Shown: piece by piece, positions 34,995 to 46,955 of the stretch
How positions within the stretch are numbered: position 1 is the first letter of the stretch
Layout: each line of letters starts with the position of its first letter
Source: Ehretia macrophylla
Taxonomy: Eukaryota; Streptophyta; Magnoliopsida; Boraginales; Ehretiaceae
Assembly: GCA_037974665.1 (NCBI GenBank)
Contig: CM075764.1
Coordinates: 118,978,325 to 119,042,324, forward strand
DNA: 64,000 nt
Direction: 5' to 3'
Notes under the pieces: generated by a model
Told to the model about the DNA's origin: nothing
Databases searched by the model: none
Seen by the model: the letters and a program-made list of their open reading frames with translations, nothing else
Translations under genes and position numbers: made by a program

Positions 34995-35757
34995 TACTTG
35001 TAACAACTTCTAATAAACCATAAAAAGCGCCCCTTAGATTAATTTACATATGATTAGGGGAAAATATAATAAACTTAAGTGATCCATCAAAAAACACATA
35101 CTGATATAAGGCGTTCCATTATAAGAGGTGTTTAAAAGTGTTCCTCGTCATTCCATAAAATATTCTGCTTTTTTTTCTCAATACTCAAATTCAAATACTC
35201 ATGGAAGTTCTTTGCTTAGTGCCTTCCTATAATTGAAAAAAACATTAGTTTTCTTGAAACTTCTTATTCACATATCTCATCAGAAGGCGTTATTAGATAA
35301 TTTCTATCTAGCAAACTCCCTGCTATCCCAAGTAAACATTCATATTGGACCTACATTCATTCGTGAATGGGCTCCTAATGTGTTAAAGACTATATTAACT
35401 CATATTTCTATCTTACAAATAAGGCATATCTTGTCTAGGCATAATTTAGAAATGAATTTCATATTTCTCTTCTAACTACTTTAACACTTAGCGAGGCAAG
35501 CAAAGTGACAAAAAAGCAAGACATGAATATTATACTCACTGTCACGCAATTAGAAGCCGTAACATCGAGACGTCTCAATTTTCGTATGCAGAGAATCGTT
35601 ATCGTGCAACCTTTATCACATGTTGCCACATATCTACCACTATCAGCGAATGATCTTAGGCATCCGAATATTTGATAAATTAAGCACATTTTTTAATCAT
35701 ACCATTTTATCTTCTAATTTCTCTAGTACAGTTCGGCCACAGAACTCTATATAAATG

Positions 35758-35765
35758 GCTCGATG
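35758..35765 (+). promoter_or_regulatory. TATA box of glutaredoxin 2
   Basis: TATATAAA followed by the leader block ATGTTGCCTCACAGCAAAAA shared with the other copies; the ATG is 224 bp downstream. Confidence 0.65.
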
Positions 35766-35989
35766 GTAACAACATGTTGCCTCACAGCAAAAACCAAAGT
35801 GTCCTAACAACTTCCTTATAGCTCACATAACACATTACCACATACTTTAATTGAACTAATAATAAAACCGTTACTATAGTTAATTTTTTGCAACAGCATT
35901 TTTAAGTTGATCTGCAATCTTATAGCCAATTTTAGCAGTTCTCAGCTCTCTCTAAGCTGATATTTGGAGTATATATACACATATCTAAA

Positions 35990-36298
35990 ATGGAGAGGGT
36001 AAGCAGAATGGTATCTGAGAAGCCAGTGGTGATCTTCAGCAAGAGCTCATGCTGCATGAGCCACACCATCAAGTCTCTCTTCTGTGATTTTGGCGTTAAT
36101 CCAGCTGTTTACGAGCTTGATGAAATACCCAGAGGCCAACAAATCGAGCAGGCTCTTGCGAGGCTTGGTTGCAATCCAACTGTGCCTGCAGTGTACATTG
36201 GAGGGGAGTTGATTGGTGGTGAAAATGAGGTTATGAGTCTTCACCTCCATGGATCCTTGAAGCCAATGCTTAAAATGGCAGGAGCTTTATGGGTTTAA
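35990..36298 (+). CDS. CC-type (class III) glutaredoxin, copy 2
   Basis: Intronless, 102 residues, starting [16 protein letters not shown]. It has the active site SKSSCCMS, the TVPAVYIGG loop and an ALWV end. It differs from copy 1 at 6 residues (positions 2, 5, 6, 10, 15 and 95). At DNA level 188 bp in the middle (30054-30241 against 36053-36240) are identical, while 9 differences fall in the first 63 bp, which suggests gene conversion or very recent exchange. The role by family is a glutathione-linked oxidoreductase and TGA-factor partner. A TATA box lies at 35758 and AATAAA at 36529-36534. Confidence 0.96.
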   Translation: MERVSRMVSEKPVVIFSKSSCCMSHTIKSLFCDFGVNPAVYELDEIPRGQQIEQALARLGCNPTVPAVYIGGELIGGENEVMSLHLHGSLKPMLKMAGALWV

Positions 36299-37285
36299 AT
36301 TTTATAATTCTTCATGTATAATAGCAATATATGTCAATAAACATGCAATTTTTTGTTGCATGCGTAATGCGTTATAGAGAGGTCGAGTATAGTAAGAATA
36401 AAAATAGGTAGAGTTAAAGAGCCTATGGCCTGCAATTTGCCTAACTATACCTTAATAATGTCTACTTCAGATAGCCTTTCTATAGTACACTAAGCTGGTT
36501 GTTTTACTCACATCCTGTATATATTATCAATAAATAAATGCGTTGTTATTATTGTTATTATTACTATTCCAACCGTATTAACAAATATATACTTCTCGAA
36601 TAATACTAGACATCATGTACCTATTTTTATTACTCAAATATCACCTCCAACGTATATGATTAGTTAATATGGTAACTTAAAAAAAAATTAATTCTCTTTT
36701 TGTTTTTTAACATGCCTAGACATACATGTGATTTTTGAATAATAAAAATAAGGTGACATCTAATATTATTCTTCTCATAATTTAAGATGATGCTACGCCA
36801 ATCTTGAGTGTCAAACTTGTCTTGCAAAGAATTATATTTTTTTTTGTGATTGCTATATATAAAGCTATGTCCCTTTTGAGCTCAATTTATCAACGCACTT
36901 GAAGAAAGGCCGTACTTGGAAAAAGTAGACGCACGCATGAGGTCCATACTCCATGAATTTAAAACGTCCGTATGGCCTGATATACACAACATACTTCTGT
37001 AGTTTAGTGTACTGGGAAGAACTTGACATATCAAACCAAGGGTTTATTCTAGTGATGGATTATTTGAGATATGAACGAAAAATTTATTCACTTTTTAAGT
37101 TTGAATATGTTAAAAGATTATTTTTTTAAGAATTAGTAGTTTCGGTAGGTTTTATACTTAATTAAACTAGATTATGCCTCTTCTAGTAAGGTTATGTGCC
37201 CTCGAGGTCTGAGTTCAAATATAAGTCTGAAAGACTTTTTTGGAATCTTTACAAGTGTGGAAGATTTTTTAGAGTGTTTCTCATC

Positions 37286-37288
<3 letters not shown>

Positions 37289-37344
<56 letters not shown>
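37289..37344. repeat. (TA)28 microsatellite
   Basis: 56 bp of uninterrupted TA. Open frames across it encode only Tyr-Ile repeats and are not genes. Confidence 0.95.
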
Positions 37345-37345
<1 letters not shown>

Positions 37346-37572
37346 CTTGACATGCAACTATGCAATTAACTTATCAAACCTTGTATCTTATCAAAATTCT
37401 TAATATGTTGACCAAAAAAGAGGAAGTTAAAACTCTTGTCTCTTATCACGTACAAGAAGAATATTTAAAAAGTTGAGATGAAACGCAGTCTCCAGAAAAA
37501 TCTAAACAATTCTTCCAATAGCTGTTTCACTATTTTAAGACTTTTCGTCACCAATTCAGATCTTTGTTATAT

Positions 37573-39020
37573 TGATAAGTTAGAAGTATCGTGCACATAA
37601 ATATATTGATAACACAATATTATTTTAACATGATTTGACATATGCTACATTCACGAAATATTATTCTTTATTATTCATAAGAACTACTACAATAATGACT
37701 CTTATATATACCAATCTAGAGGTGCCTACCTTGTGGTATGTGAGAATTATAAACTCAACATAGGTAGCCCTATTTATAATAGACTAATGTTACTCCTATA
37801 ATTAGGATTTATCTTTCATAGTATTTTAACTCTTATCAAACCTCTAGTTACCTTCAATATCTGATTGTGGGATTCAAGCCATATTCAACAAACTCCTCCC
37901 TCAGTGAGAAATACCAAACTTCAAATCCTTGATCAACATATCATGAATTCAAGAACCCAACAATGCACATGTGGAATTTGATGAATCCGACTTCAAATTC
38001 AAATTTTGGACATCCAAAATCTTGAGAACATCTTTGGTCAACTAGGTCAATACTTGATCAAAGCCCAATCAACTCAGTCAAACTTTTAGTCCACTAGGTT
38101 GCACCATCCTCCCTTAAGCTTAAAGCACTGGTTTCACCAACATCAATAGATCTGAGAGCTTCTCTTCAATTTTCTCTTCTTTTCTTTTTAATTTTCTTGT
38201 TTATTATTATTATTTTTTGGTTGTGTTCTCTCTCATAGCTTACAACATAGTTTGGAAGCTTTTTCTTTCGCCAAGCATCTCCGTCGCTTTCTTCAATAGT
38301 AGTGCTCTTTGATTTACTTTTAGACAGCCGTAATTGTCTGTCTTCTTCAGCGCTCTTGTGGGCGTCATCTCCTTCATGGCACAACAGTGATAACATATAG
38401 TCATTCCTTCTCTGCTAGGCATGTTCTTACCTTCTAAACTTGGAGTTGCTATAGGAACTCCATTGCTCCCGCATGGCATCAATTTGCTAAATGCATCGCA
38501 ACAGCAATCTTCAACAATGAGCACTATACCATATCTTGATGCAAGTTTCTTGATGGCTTCAACGTCCTCTTCTTTGCATTCTTTTGCTCTAGAAGCGGAA
38601 TTCATCTTCTCTTGGTGACGATAATGACTAACATATCTATATGCAGTCCCAAGCTCTGATACCACTTTATTGAAAGGATCGTGTCATAGATATGTTAAGA
38701 ACATAATACTATTTTAACATAGTTCGACATACCCTACATCCACAGAACATTATTCTTTATTACTCATAAGAACTATTACAATAAAGTCTCTTATACACCT
38801 ATCTAGAGGTGTATATACTCTATCTCTAATGTAATTAATATGGTACACTCACCTTGTGGTGTGTGACAACTAAACTCAATATAGGTAGCCCTATTTATAA
38901 TAGACTAATGTTAGTCCTAGTATAATTAGGATTCCTATCTTTCATAGTATTTCAACTCTTATCAAACATCTAGTTGTCTTCAATATCTAACTCTGTTTGG
39001 GATTCGAATCATATCTAACA
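37573..39020 (-). mobile_element. Small non-autonomous LTR element (TRIM/SMART-like size, copia-type primer site)
   Basis: Direct repeats of about 318 and 350 bp (37573-37890 and 38671-39020) flank about 780 bp. On the minus strand the LTR begins TGTTAGATATG (TGTTGAATATG in the other copy). A primer site TGGTATCAGAGC (complement at 38653-38664) lies just inside the 5' LTR and a purine tract GAGGGAGGAGTT precedes the 3' LTR at 37891. The interior has one open frame (38240-38665, minus) that I do not recognise. No pol is present. The target duplication is not clear, and the element is moderately old judging from the LTR differences. Confidence 0.75.
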
Positions 39021-39170
39021 TAATCATCACGTGAAAACAAGCTAAATTAGTTGGTTTCATATATAGACCACGACACATGTATAGAAGAAAGGTGAGTGAC
39101 CGAAAGTAGGGCAAACACTAGCTTCAATACTTTGGCCCTAATGTACCCCAAGGGTTGGTTATAGAGTTAT

Positions 39171-39313
39171 TCTTCCATGCGGCTATAGTCATCTCACAAA
39201 AAGTGGACCCCACTTTTTATTTCACGGTTGTAGCCTTATGGGAGTAGGGGCGTTGAAACTTAGAAGAACACACTCACATATAAGTAGTTCAGATGACAAT
39301 ACATTGTGAAAGA
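39171..39313. other. Short flank left of CACTA-2
   Basis: No gene is seen. It ends with the target duplication AGA (39311-39313). Confidence 0.6.
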
Positions 39314-39945
39314 CACTACAAGAAATTTTGTCTACGGAGACGGCTAATTTCCATCTCTATTTCTTGAAAAGAAACAGAAAGAAGATGAAAACTTGCCGTC
39401 ACGGTTCGCATCGTCTCCAATTTTGGATTTCGTCTCAAATGGAGACGAAATTCAAAATCGTCTCCTTTTCGTCGCAAATTATATTCGTCTCCATTCTGTC
39501 TCCATAATATTCATCTTTGAATCGTCTCCCTTTCAGTTTGTCTCCAATTCGACTCCCTTTGGTCTCCGGTTTCAAGTCGTCTCTAATTCGTCTCTGCTGT
39601 TGTGTCGTCTCATTTTCGTCGCCTTTTCAATGTCGTCTCCATTTAGTCTCCTTTTCCACATCGTCTGTTTTCATCTCTTTTTCCATGTCGTCTCATTTTC
39701 GTCTCCTTTTTCACGTCGTCTCCTTTTTCACGTCGTCTCCTTTTCCACGTCGTCTCCTTTTTGTCTCTGTTTCTGCATCGTCTCCTTTTCGTCTCTGTTT
39801 CCATGTCGTATCTATTTCGTCTCCTTTTTCACGTCGTCTCCTTCTACACGTTGTCTTATTTTTGTCTCCTTTTCCAAGACGTCTCTTTTTCGACTCTTTT
39901 TTTTATTTTTACAAGTCATCTCCTTTTCATCGCAGTTTATGTATT
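39314..39945. repeat. CACTA-2 left terminus and subterminal CGTCTCC repeats
   Basis: More than twenty copies of CGTCTCC or CGTCTCC-like units (often TCGTCTCCTTTTC) follow the terminus. The apparent Ser/Phe-rich open frames here are by-products of this repetition. The same motif, as GGAGACGG, fills the right subterminal region and the hairpin array at 57.7-58.9 kb. Confidence 0.88.
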
Positions 39946-40229
39946 TTTTTGAATATATATATTTTTTTAATAAAAAAAATTCAGAATCAACCTGTTATAC
40001 ATTCCCAAATTTTTAACAAGTTGACATACTTATTAAACAAATATTAAATTAACGTGATTAGATTGTAATATCCACATTTTATGTTAGGAAGTTAAAGTAC
40101 ACACATCATAAAATAATTAGTATGTGACATAATACGTTATTATAAAGTTTGGACAATTATCAGTTGGGTTGATCATCTATTCGATCATCAAGATCAGGTT
40201 GTTGTAGAGGAGTATCGAACTGTTTCACA

Positions 40230-40625
40230 AGTAGCGCAATCTTGTCTTCAAGTCGTCAGAGATTTACGTTATTGTCTTCCCTAAGTTTACGTATCTCTTC
40301 TGCCTGTTCTTCTTTTAGTTTAAGCACCACTTCGCCTATCGCCTCTGCATGTTCTTCTTTTAGTTTACGCACCACCTTGCATGTCGTCTCCGCTTGTTCT
40401 TCTTTTAGTTTACGTACCACCTCGTCTGTCGCTTTGGCAACAGCTGCTTGGATATCTCTGTGATATGGCATCTTGAAGACGGGACGTTGTGTGCGGACCC
40501 CACAGAAGCTTGAGAGACTATCCCGTACACGCGGCCTTTGCTGCTCCCTCCAACAGCCTGGAGAAATAGGTCATCATGATCAACAGGCGTGCCCGTTCAA
40601 CCTTCCTCCAACGGTTGATTTGCCT
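40230..40625 (-). pseudogene. CACTA-2 TnpA-type gene, C-terminal exon(s)
   Basis: On the minus strand one frame gives DLFLQAVGGSSKGRVYGIVS, a block typical of plant TnpA-like (Transposase_24, En/Spm) proteins; an adjoining frame gives MPYHRDIQAAVAKATDEVVR followed by Glu/Lys heptads (KLKEEQAE repeated), a coiled coil ending at 40256. Known TnpA proteins bind subterminal repeats and oligomerise through such coils. The upstream exons are at 51-52.4 kb, separated by the Tekay insertion. Confidence 0.72.
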
Positions 40626-40817
40626 GCATCACAAAAAAAGAAAAAATATTAATTGTTTTGATTTAGTTTAGAGGAATAAGGCAATGTCATCCCCCAACTC
40701 GCGATGTTCCTATAATCAAGTTAATACGCGAATGAATTTTGGCATTATAACGGCTGTAATATGGCTTTCCCAAAAAAATTAAGCTTGCACAACATTACGA
40801 GAAAAATATGGATATAA

Positions 40818-40977
40818 AACCAAATCATCATTCAAAAACTAACCAACCACCATATACAACCAAATCATTATTCAAAAACCAACCAACCACCATATACAAC
40901 CAAATCATTATTCAAAAACCAACCAACCACCATATACAACCAAATCATCATTCAAAAACCAACCAACCACAACCAAA
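40818..40977. repeat. 40-bp tandem repeat, four copies
   Basis: The unit starts AACCAAATCATTATTCAAAA and is repeated four times with few changes. An open frame through it is spurious. Confidence 0.85.
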
Positions 40978-41039
40978 CCAACCACAGTTTAATCCGTCTG
41001 TCGCAATACAACTACATACTTGAAAACTTTTATACGCAT

Positions 41040-43335
41040 TGTCACGCCCCGACCCAACCCCGCAAAAGGCCACGCCCGGACCCGACCCACGGCCGGAGTC
41101 TCCTCTGTACCGCGGACGATCCGAAAACCCTAAAAACAATATAATACTTGCGAAAGCTATAAAATAATCAAAACAAGTCAACTTTCTATAAAACATACAT
41201 TTCTTATTATCCAACTTTCCAAACCAAAAATGCCATGCATACTACACAAGTACTTATGCCACTAAACCATTAGCCATTAGCATGCATTTCTTCACTAGTC
41301 ATCAGGGTACAAGTTACAACATTACAACTTTAATCCATTACAACATAAGACCATTAAAGATCTCAAAATAGGAAAATACATACAAGGCTACAAGCCTCAA
41401 AATTAAGTGTCCTTCACGCAATATACATAACAACAAGGTTTGCACAAAACTGGTAACCAACCACCAGCAAAGCAGGTAAGTGCTATCACGGAAACACCTC
41501 CACCTGCTCCTCCTCCTCAATTACCTCGAGAGGGTCTGCCTCAACTACTCCTGTAAAAACATAGTATAGAGAGGAATGAGCAAAAACTATTGCTCAGTGA
41601 GGGCAATTGGTCTCAAGGACGGAGATGAGAGGAGTATACAATGCAATTAGCCAAGCAATACATACAAAACATATAAAGATACATCCAAAGCCAACAATAA
41701 AGCAAGGCAAGTATTTAAAGCTGCAAACACTCAATCAAAGGATACGATACTCTTTTCACGAACAACTTTCAAACACGAATTCGATGACGACGCGCCGGCC
41801 CAAAACCACCTTATAACACCAGTTTGGAATACTCCGGAAGTATCCATCAATCCTACGACCCAAATCTCCCTGGGAGGCAATCCAAGCGAGAAAGGGAATA
41901 GCAGCGGAGCTAGAGCAACCAACACTGGCAACCCAAGGCTACCCAGAGAGGCCCATCACTCACGCGCGAGACACTATGCAATGCAAGACTCGATGCAAGA
42001 CAGTAAACAAGCGATAAACAAACGATAAAGCCACACGTGGGAGAATAACAAAGTAGGTTACTCTCGCACGCAATAGCAACAATTTGATAAGCAATTCAAT
42101 CCAAAATAACTCAAACAAGTAATTCAAGTAATTCTAAGCATTCTATAAGCATAAAGACAAGTAAACACACAAAAACACAAATCGGCCCCAACTATCAAAA
42201 TGCTACCAATTCCAAACGAGCCACGAGTTCTGGAAACCGACTTCGCCAACCCTCCTAGGTCACCATAAGGCACGTCTAAAGACTCCAAGACCTTACTTTA
42301 CCCTAGAACTCGCGCAAAGCCCCGATTTCCCCCTTTCTCGTTTGAACTACAACTACAACAACCAAACACCCAACCAACGCCATAATCGCACCAAAAGTGC
42401 TTCCATGGCTTCCCGAAGCAATGCCAACACGCAAAACGAGAAAACGCCAAAGTCGACCTAAACGACCCCGACTTTCCCAAAGGCTTAATTCTCGTTTTTT
42501 CCACTACGCAACCCAAACAAACCACACATTTTAGCATTCTAGCATACCTAGCACGTTTCTACATCAACGGAAAGCATAACAGCGCAACTTCAACGTTTCA
42601 AGGTTTTACTATTCACAAGGTACAATTCATCTCACAATTCAAGTTGCAATCACAACCTTTCACCGCAGAAAATGTTACAAAGCCATAAATACATGTTCTA
42701 CCAATGCTAAGGAACATTCTAGAAGCATCAAATCGCTTTAAATAACGATCTACGGATAAATCTAAAAATTGATAAAGTTAACTAACACAACGTATAAATG
42801 CGCAAATAACATGCTTCCCTCACCTTAGGTACTCCTAGTCGCTAGGAAAACAACGTTGGTTGCCTCGGAAATCACCCCGCACGAGCACACGCGAAGATTG
42901 ATCGTAGAGAAGTTGAAAGGTTTTTTTTTTTTCCTCTCTAAAGCTCTCGGCCTGCTGCTGCTGTTTGCTGCTATTTTTCTTCTTATTTTGCTTACTTAAT
43001 TGCTTAATTAAAGGTCAAAAGGTCAAAGGGTCAAAGGTCCAAGGTCAAACCACTTAAAACTTGGTCAAAGGGCCCTATTTCGCGCGTTTTAAAGCCGTTT
43101 CAGCTATGGTAAGTTCAATTAAAGCTAGCAACATTTAAAATATAAAATTTAAGTCATCTAAATACTAGTTTCACTATTTGCTGAGGACTGAAAATCGTTA
43201 TCTAGCTATCGCTCCTTAAATGCAATGCACGTTGCGTCGGTGAGAATGTAACAATTAATTCACAAAGATTTTAAGGAAATATAATTTTCAAAATAATAAA
43301 CAAAGAAAATTCATATTCTGGGCTCGGGTATTACA
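41040..43335 (-). repeat. 3' LTR of the Tekay element
   Basis: 2296 bp; on the minus strand it starts TGTAATACCCG and ends GGGGCGTGACA. The first 60 bp on the plus-strand side differ more from the partner LTR than the rest does. Confidence 0.95.
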
Positions 43336-43348
43336 CCCTCTCCCCCTT
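43336..43348 (-). promoter_or_regulatory. Polypurine tract of the Tekay element
   Basis: On the minus strand AAGGGGGAGAGGG directly precedes the 3' LTR. Confidence 0.85.
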
Positions 43349-44429
43349 AAAACAATTGCGCCCACGCAATTCTTACCTGGTCAACAAACAACTCCGGATA
43401 CTGATCCCGAACTTGGTCCTCTCTTTCCCAAGTCGCTTCCTCAAACCCATGATGATTCCACAGAACCTTCACTAACGGAATACTCTTTCTGCGAAGCTCC
43501 TGAATCTTTCGATCCACAATTCTAATCGGTTTCTCTTCGTAGGACAACTTCTCTTCAATCTGCAAAGGCTCTGGTTCAAGTACATGTGAAGGGTCTGGAT
43601 GGTACTTCTTCAACATAGACACATGGAACACATCATGCAGTCGCGACAAGCTCGGAGGCAAAGCTAATCGATAAGCCAAAGGACCTACCTTTTCGGTGAT
43701 CTCATACGGACCCACATATTTGGGACTAAGCTTCCCGCTCTTACCGTGCCGAATCAATCCCTTCCGTGGAGAAATCTTAAGAAACACCCAATCTCCCAAA
43801 TCAAACTTAAGATCCCGACGGTGCTTATCTGCATAACTCTTCTGACGACTCTGAGCTGTAAGCATACGCTGGCGAATAAGGTGAACATTATCTACCATCT
43901 TAATCATCTCAGGTAACACAGTCGGATCAACTGTTCTCATCTCTCCAACCTCTTCCCAATATAATGGGGATCTGCATTTCCGACCATACAACGCCTCGTA
44001 GGGAGCCATACCTATAGTAGATTGATAACTATTGTTGTAGGCGAACTCCGCTAAAGGCAAAAACTTCTCCCAATTCTTCCCAAAGTCAAGCACACATGCC
44101 CGTAGCATGTCTTCCAAGATCCTGATGGTTCTCTCAGACTGGCCATCAGTTTGCGGATGATATGCAGTACTGAAGCTCAACTTAGTTCCCATGGCCTCTT
44201 GCAACTTCTGCCAAAAACGAGATCTGAATCTGGGATCCCTATCTGACACTATACTCTGTGGTACTCCATGCAATCTCACAATATTAGCAACATACAATTC
44301 AGCTAGTTTATCAAGGCTATCCTGTTTGTTCACGGGAATAAAATGTGTAACTTTAGTCAAGCGGTCCACAACAACCCAAACAGAATCACATCCTCTCGGA
44401 GATCTAGGAAGATCGGTCACAAGGTCCAT
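43347..44429 (-). pseudogene. Tekay integrase core and chromodomain block (fossil)
   Basis: The translation begins [20 protein letters not shown] (integrase core), continues with [13 protein letters not shown] and [20 protein letters not shown], then the GPY/F region ([13 protein letters not shown]), and ends in a chromodomain ([23 protein letters not shown]). The chromodomain places the element in the chromovirus clade; the closest group is Tekay/Del. Confidence 0.93.
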
Positions 44430-44441
44430 TGTTATATGTAC

Positions 44442-46910
44442 CTACTTCCATTGCGGAATCGACAATGGCTGTAGAAGTCCGGCTGGCCTCTGATGCTCAA
44501 CTTTAACCCTCTGACAAGTCAAACATCTGGATACATACCCAGCAATCTCCCTCTTCATATTGTTCCACCAGAAGTGTTGCTTCAAATCTCTATACATCTT
44601 AGTACTGCCCGGGTGAATCGTATACCTCGAATTATGTGCCTCGGACAGGATCTCATTCTTCAAAGTCGGATCATCAGGAACACATACTCTATCCCTGAAT
44701 CTGGAAATTCCATCTGTATGTAAATTAAACTCCGGGTCTTCCCCTTTAGCTTTCTCTTGGATCTTCAAGATATGAGGATCAGTCTTCTGAGCCTCTCTGA
44801 TCTGTGCTAGCAATCCTGACTGAATCTGTAAACTAGCAAACCGAATCCCTACCTCAGTAGCTTCTGGTTTCCATGAACAAATTTCTTCCAAAGTCTCCCA
44901 GTCCTTGATAATCAAGCTTGCAACAGTAGCCTTTCGGCTCAAAGCATCAGCAACAACATTTGCCTTACCTGGCACATAGTTAATAGAACAGTTATAACCA
45001 CCCAATAGCTCTAGCCATTTCCGCTGCCTCATATTTAGATCTTTCTGTGAAAACAAATACTTGAGACTCTTGTGGTCAGTAAATATTTCAAATCTGCAAC
45101 TCCACAAGTAATGACGCCACTTCTTCAATACAAACACAACTGCAACCAACTCAAGATCATGTGTAGGGTAATTGACTTCATAAGGTTTCAATTTCCTAGA
45201 AGCATAGGCAATCACCTTACCATTCTGCATTAAAACACAGCCCAATCCTTCTTTAGATGCATCACTGTAGACAACGAAGTTCTCTGTTCCTTCAGGTAAA
45301 GCTAGTATAGGAGCTGTAGTTAGTCTCTTCTTCAATTCTTGGAAACTGGATTCACATTTAGCATCCCAGTTATAAGCAACTTTCTTCCGAGTCAACTGGC
45401 TCAAAGGTCCCGAAATTTTAGAAAAGTCTTTAACAAATCTCCGGTAGTAACCAGCCAATCCAAGAAAACTCCGAATCTCTGGCACCGTCTCAGGTCTCTT
45501 CCAAGCTGAAACAACTTCAATCTTAGCTGGGTCCACTGAAATTCCTCGATCTGAAATGATATGGCCTAGAAAAGATATCTGGTTCAACCAGAACTCACAC
45601 TTGCTGAATTTAGCAAAAAGCTTGTTTTCCTGCAAAGTCTGAAGCACAATCCTCAAGTGTTGCTCATGTTCAGCCTCGTTCTTCGAATACACTAAAATGT
45701 CGTCAATAAAGATCACGACAAACTGATCAAGGTAAGGCCGAAAGACCCTCTGCATCAAGTCCATGAATGCGGCTGGTGCAATCGTCAATCCAAACGGCAA
45801 AACAACAAATTCATAGTGGCCATATCTAGTCCTGAATGCCGTCTTTGGTATATCGTCACTCCGAATCCTAAGTTGATAGTAACCCTGCCTCAAGTCAAAT
45901 TTGGAGTAAACACTCGCACCCTGCAACTGGTCAAACAATTCTTCAATCAACGGCAAGGGGTATTTGTTCTTAATCGTGACTTGATTAAGTCCCCTATAAT
46001 CAATGCATAACTGTAGCGTGCCGTCTTTCTTTCTCACAAACAACACATGTGCGCCCCACGGTGAAGAACTAGGTTGTATAAACCCTTTCTCAAGTAAGTT
46101 CTGAAGCTGAATTTTTAACTCCTGAAGTTCAGCCGATGCCATCCTATAAGGACTCCTAGAAAAAGGCGCAGTGCCTGGCACAAGATCAATCACGAATTCA
46201 ATCTCCCTATCCGGTGGTAAACCCGGTAATTCCTCGGGAAATACACCAGGGAAGTCTCTAACAATCGGAACTTCATTCAAACTCAACTTATCAGCAGGCT
46301 GATTGATCAAATAGGCTAAGTAGGCTTCACAACCCCTATTTAACAACTTAGAAGTCTTGATCGCTGATAAAAGTGGAATGCGGGCAGCCCTGCAGTTCCC
46401 AATAATCTCTAGTACCGGTAGGTCAGGAACTTTAAGATAAACGATCTTTGTTCTACAATCCAACTGAGCATAATACTTTCCCAACCAGTCCATTCCCAAA
46501 ATGATTTCAAAGTCACGGAATGGTAATATAATTAAATCAGCAGGAAATTTACGGTTCTCAATACATATATCACAAGATTTGCAAATAGATTCAGCAACAA
46601 ATTTTGCACCCAAAAGAGTACTAACTTCAACTTCATGAGGCAAATTATCAATGCAAACATTCACAGATCGTGCACATGCAGGAGTTATAAACGAATGCGT
46701 AGCTCCAGGATCAATCAAAACTTTAACTGGCTGAGTATTGAGAAGAAAGGTACCTTCCACTATAGCTGTATTATCGGGCAGCTCCTCTGCATCCAGTGCA
46801 AAGACCCTAGCCTGTACTCTCTGTGCTGGTCGTGCACCTGCAGCCCTATTCTGAACACCTCGGCCTCCACCACGTCCCTGAACATTATTATATTTAAGGC
46901 AATCCCTCAC
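44442..46910 (-). pseudogene. Tekay protease, reverse transcriptase, RNase H and integrase N-terminal block (fossil)
   Basis: A long open block of about 820 codons. In order: protease site [12 protein letters not shown]; reverse transcriptase with [15 protein letters not shown] and [14 protein letters not shown]; RNase H with [16 protein letters not shown] and [10 protein letters not shown]; integrase zinc region [17 protein letters not shown]...CLTCQRVK. All are typical of chromodomain Ty3 elements. Confidence 0.95.
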
Positions 46911-46955
46911 CCTATGCTCATCACTGCCACAACCTGTACATTTTCCACTCTTCCT

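Larger units (their letters stand above)
32460..36560 (+). repeat. Segmental duplication unit 2 (carries glutaredoxin 2)
   Basis: It is collinear with 26335-30620 at about 6.0-6.1 kb spacing. Compared with unit 1 it carries the MITE at 34351-34994 and lacks the copia remnant downstream of its glutaredoxin. Confidence 0.82.
36790..39170 (-). repeat. Inverted partial copy of the duplication unit, without a glutaredoxin
   Basis: On the minus strand, 37030-36790 matches unit 2 at 33180-33740 (GACCTCATGCGT, GTACGGCCTTTC, GAGCTCAAAAGGGACAT), and 39170-39021 with 37560-37455 matches 32470-32815 (GAGACTGCGTTTCATCT end, GGTGAGTGACCGAAAGTAGGGC). The small LTR element at 37573-39020 interrupts it. Together with unit 2 it forms a large imperfect palindrome. 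Confidence 0.75.

Noticed and set aside
35233-35475. 80-codon open frame before glutaredoxin 2
   Set aside because: No recognised domain, AT-rich, and no counterpart kept in duplication unit 1.
37172-37403. Open frames with Tyr-Ile repeats
   Set aside because: Translation of the (TA)28 microsatellite on both strands.
39393-40047. Overlapping open frames of 176 and 207 codons, Ser/Phe-rich
   Set aside because: All frames arise from the CGTCTCC repeat of the CACTA-2 left subterminal region; three frames show the same low-complexity pattern.
40808-41023. Open frame with Asn/Pro/His repeats
   Set aside because: Product of the 40-bp tandem repeat in a TnpA intron.
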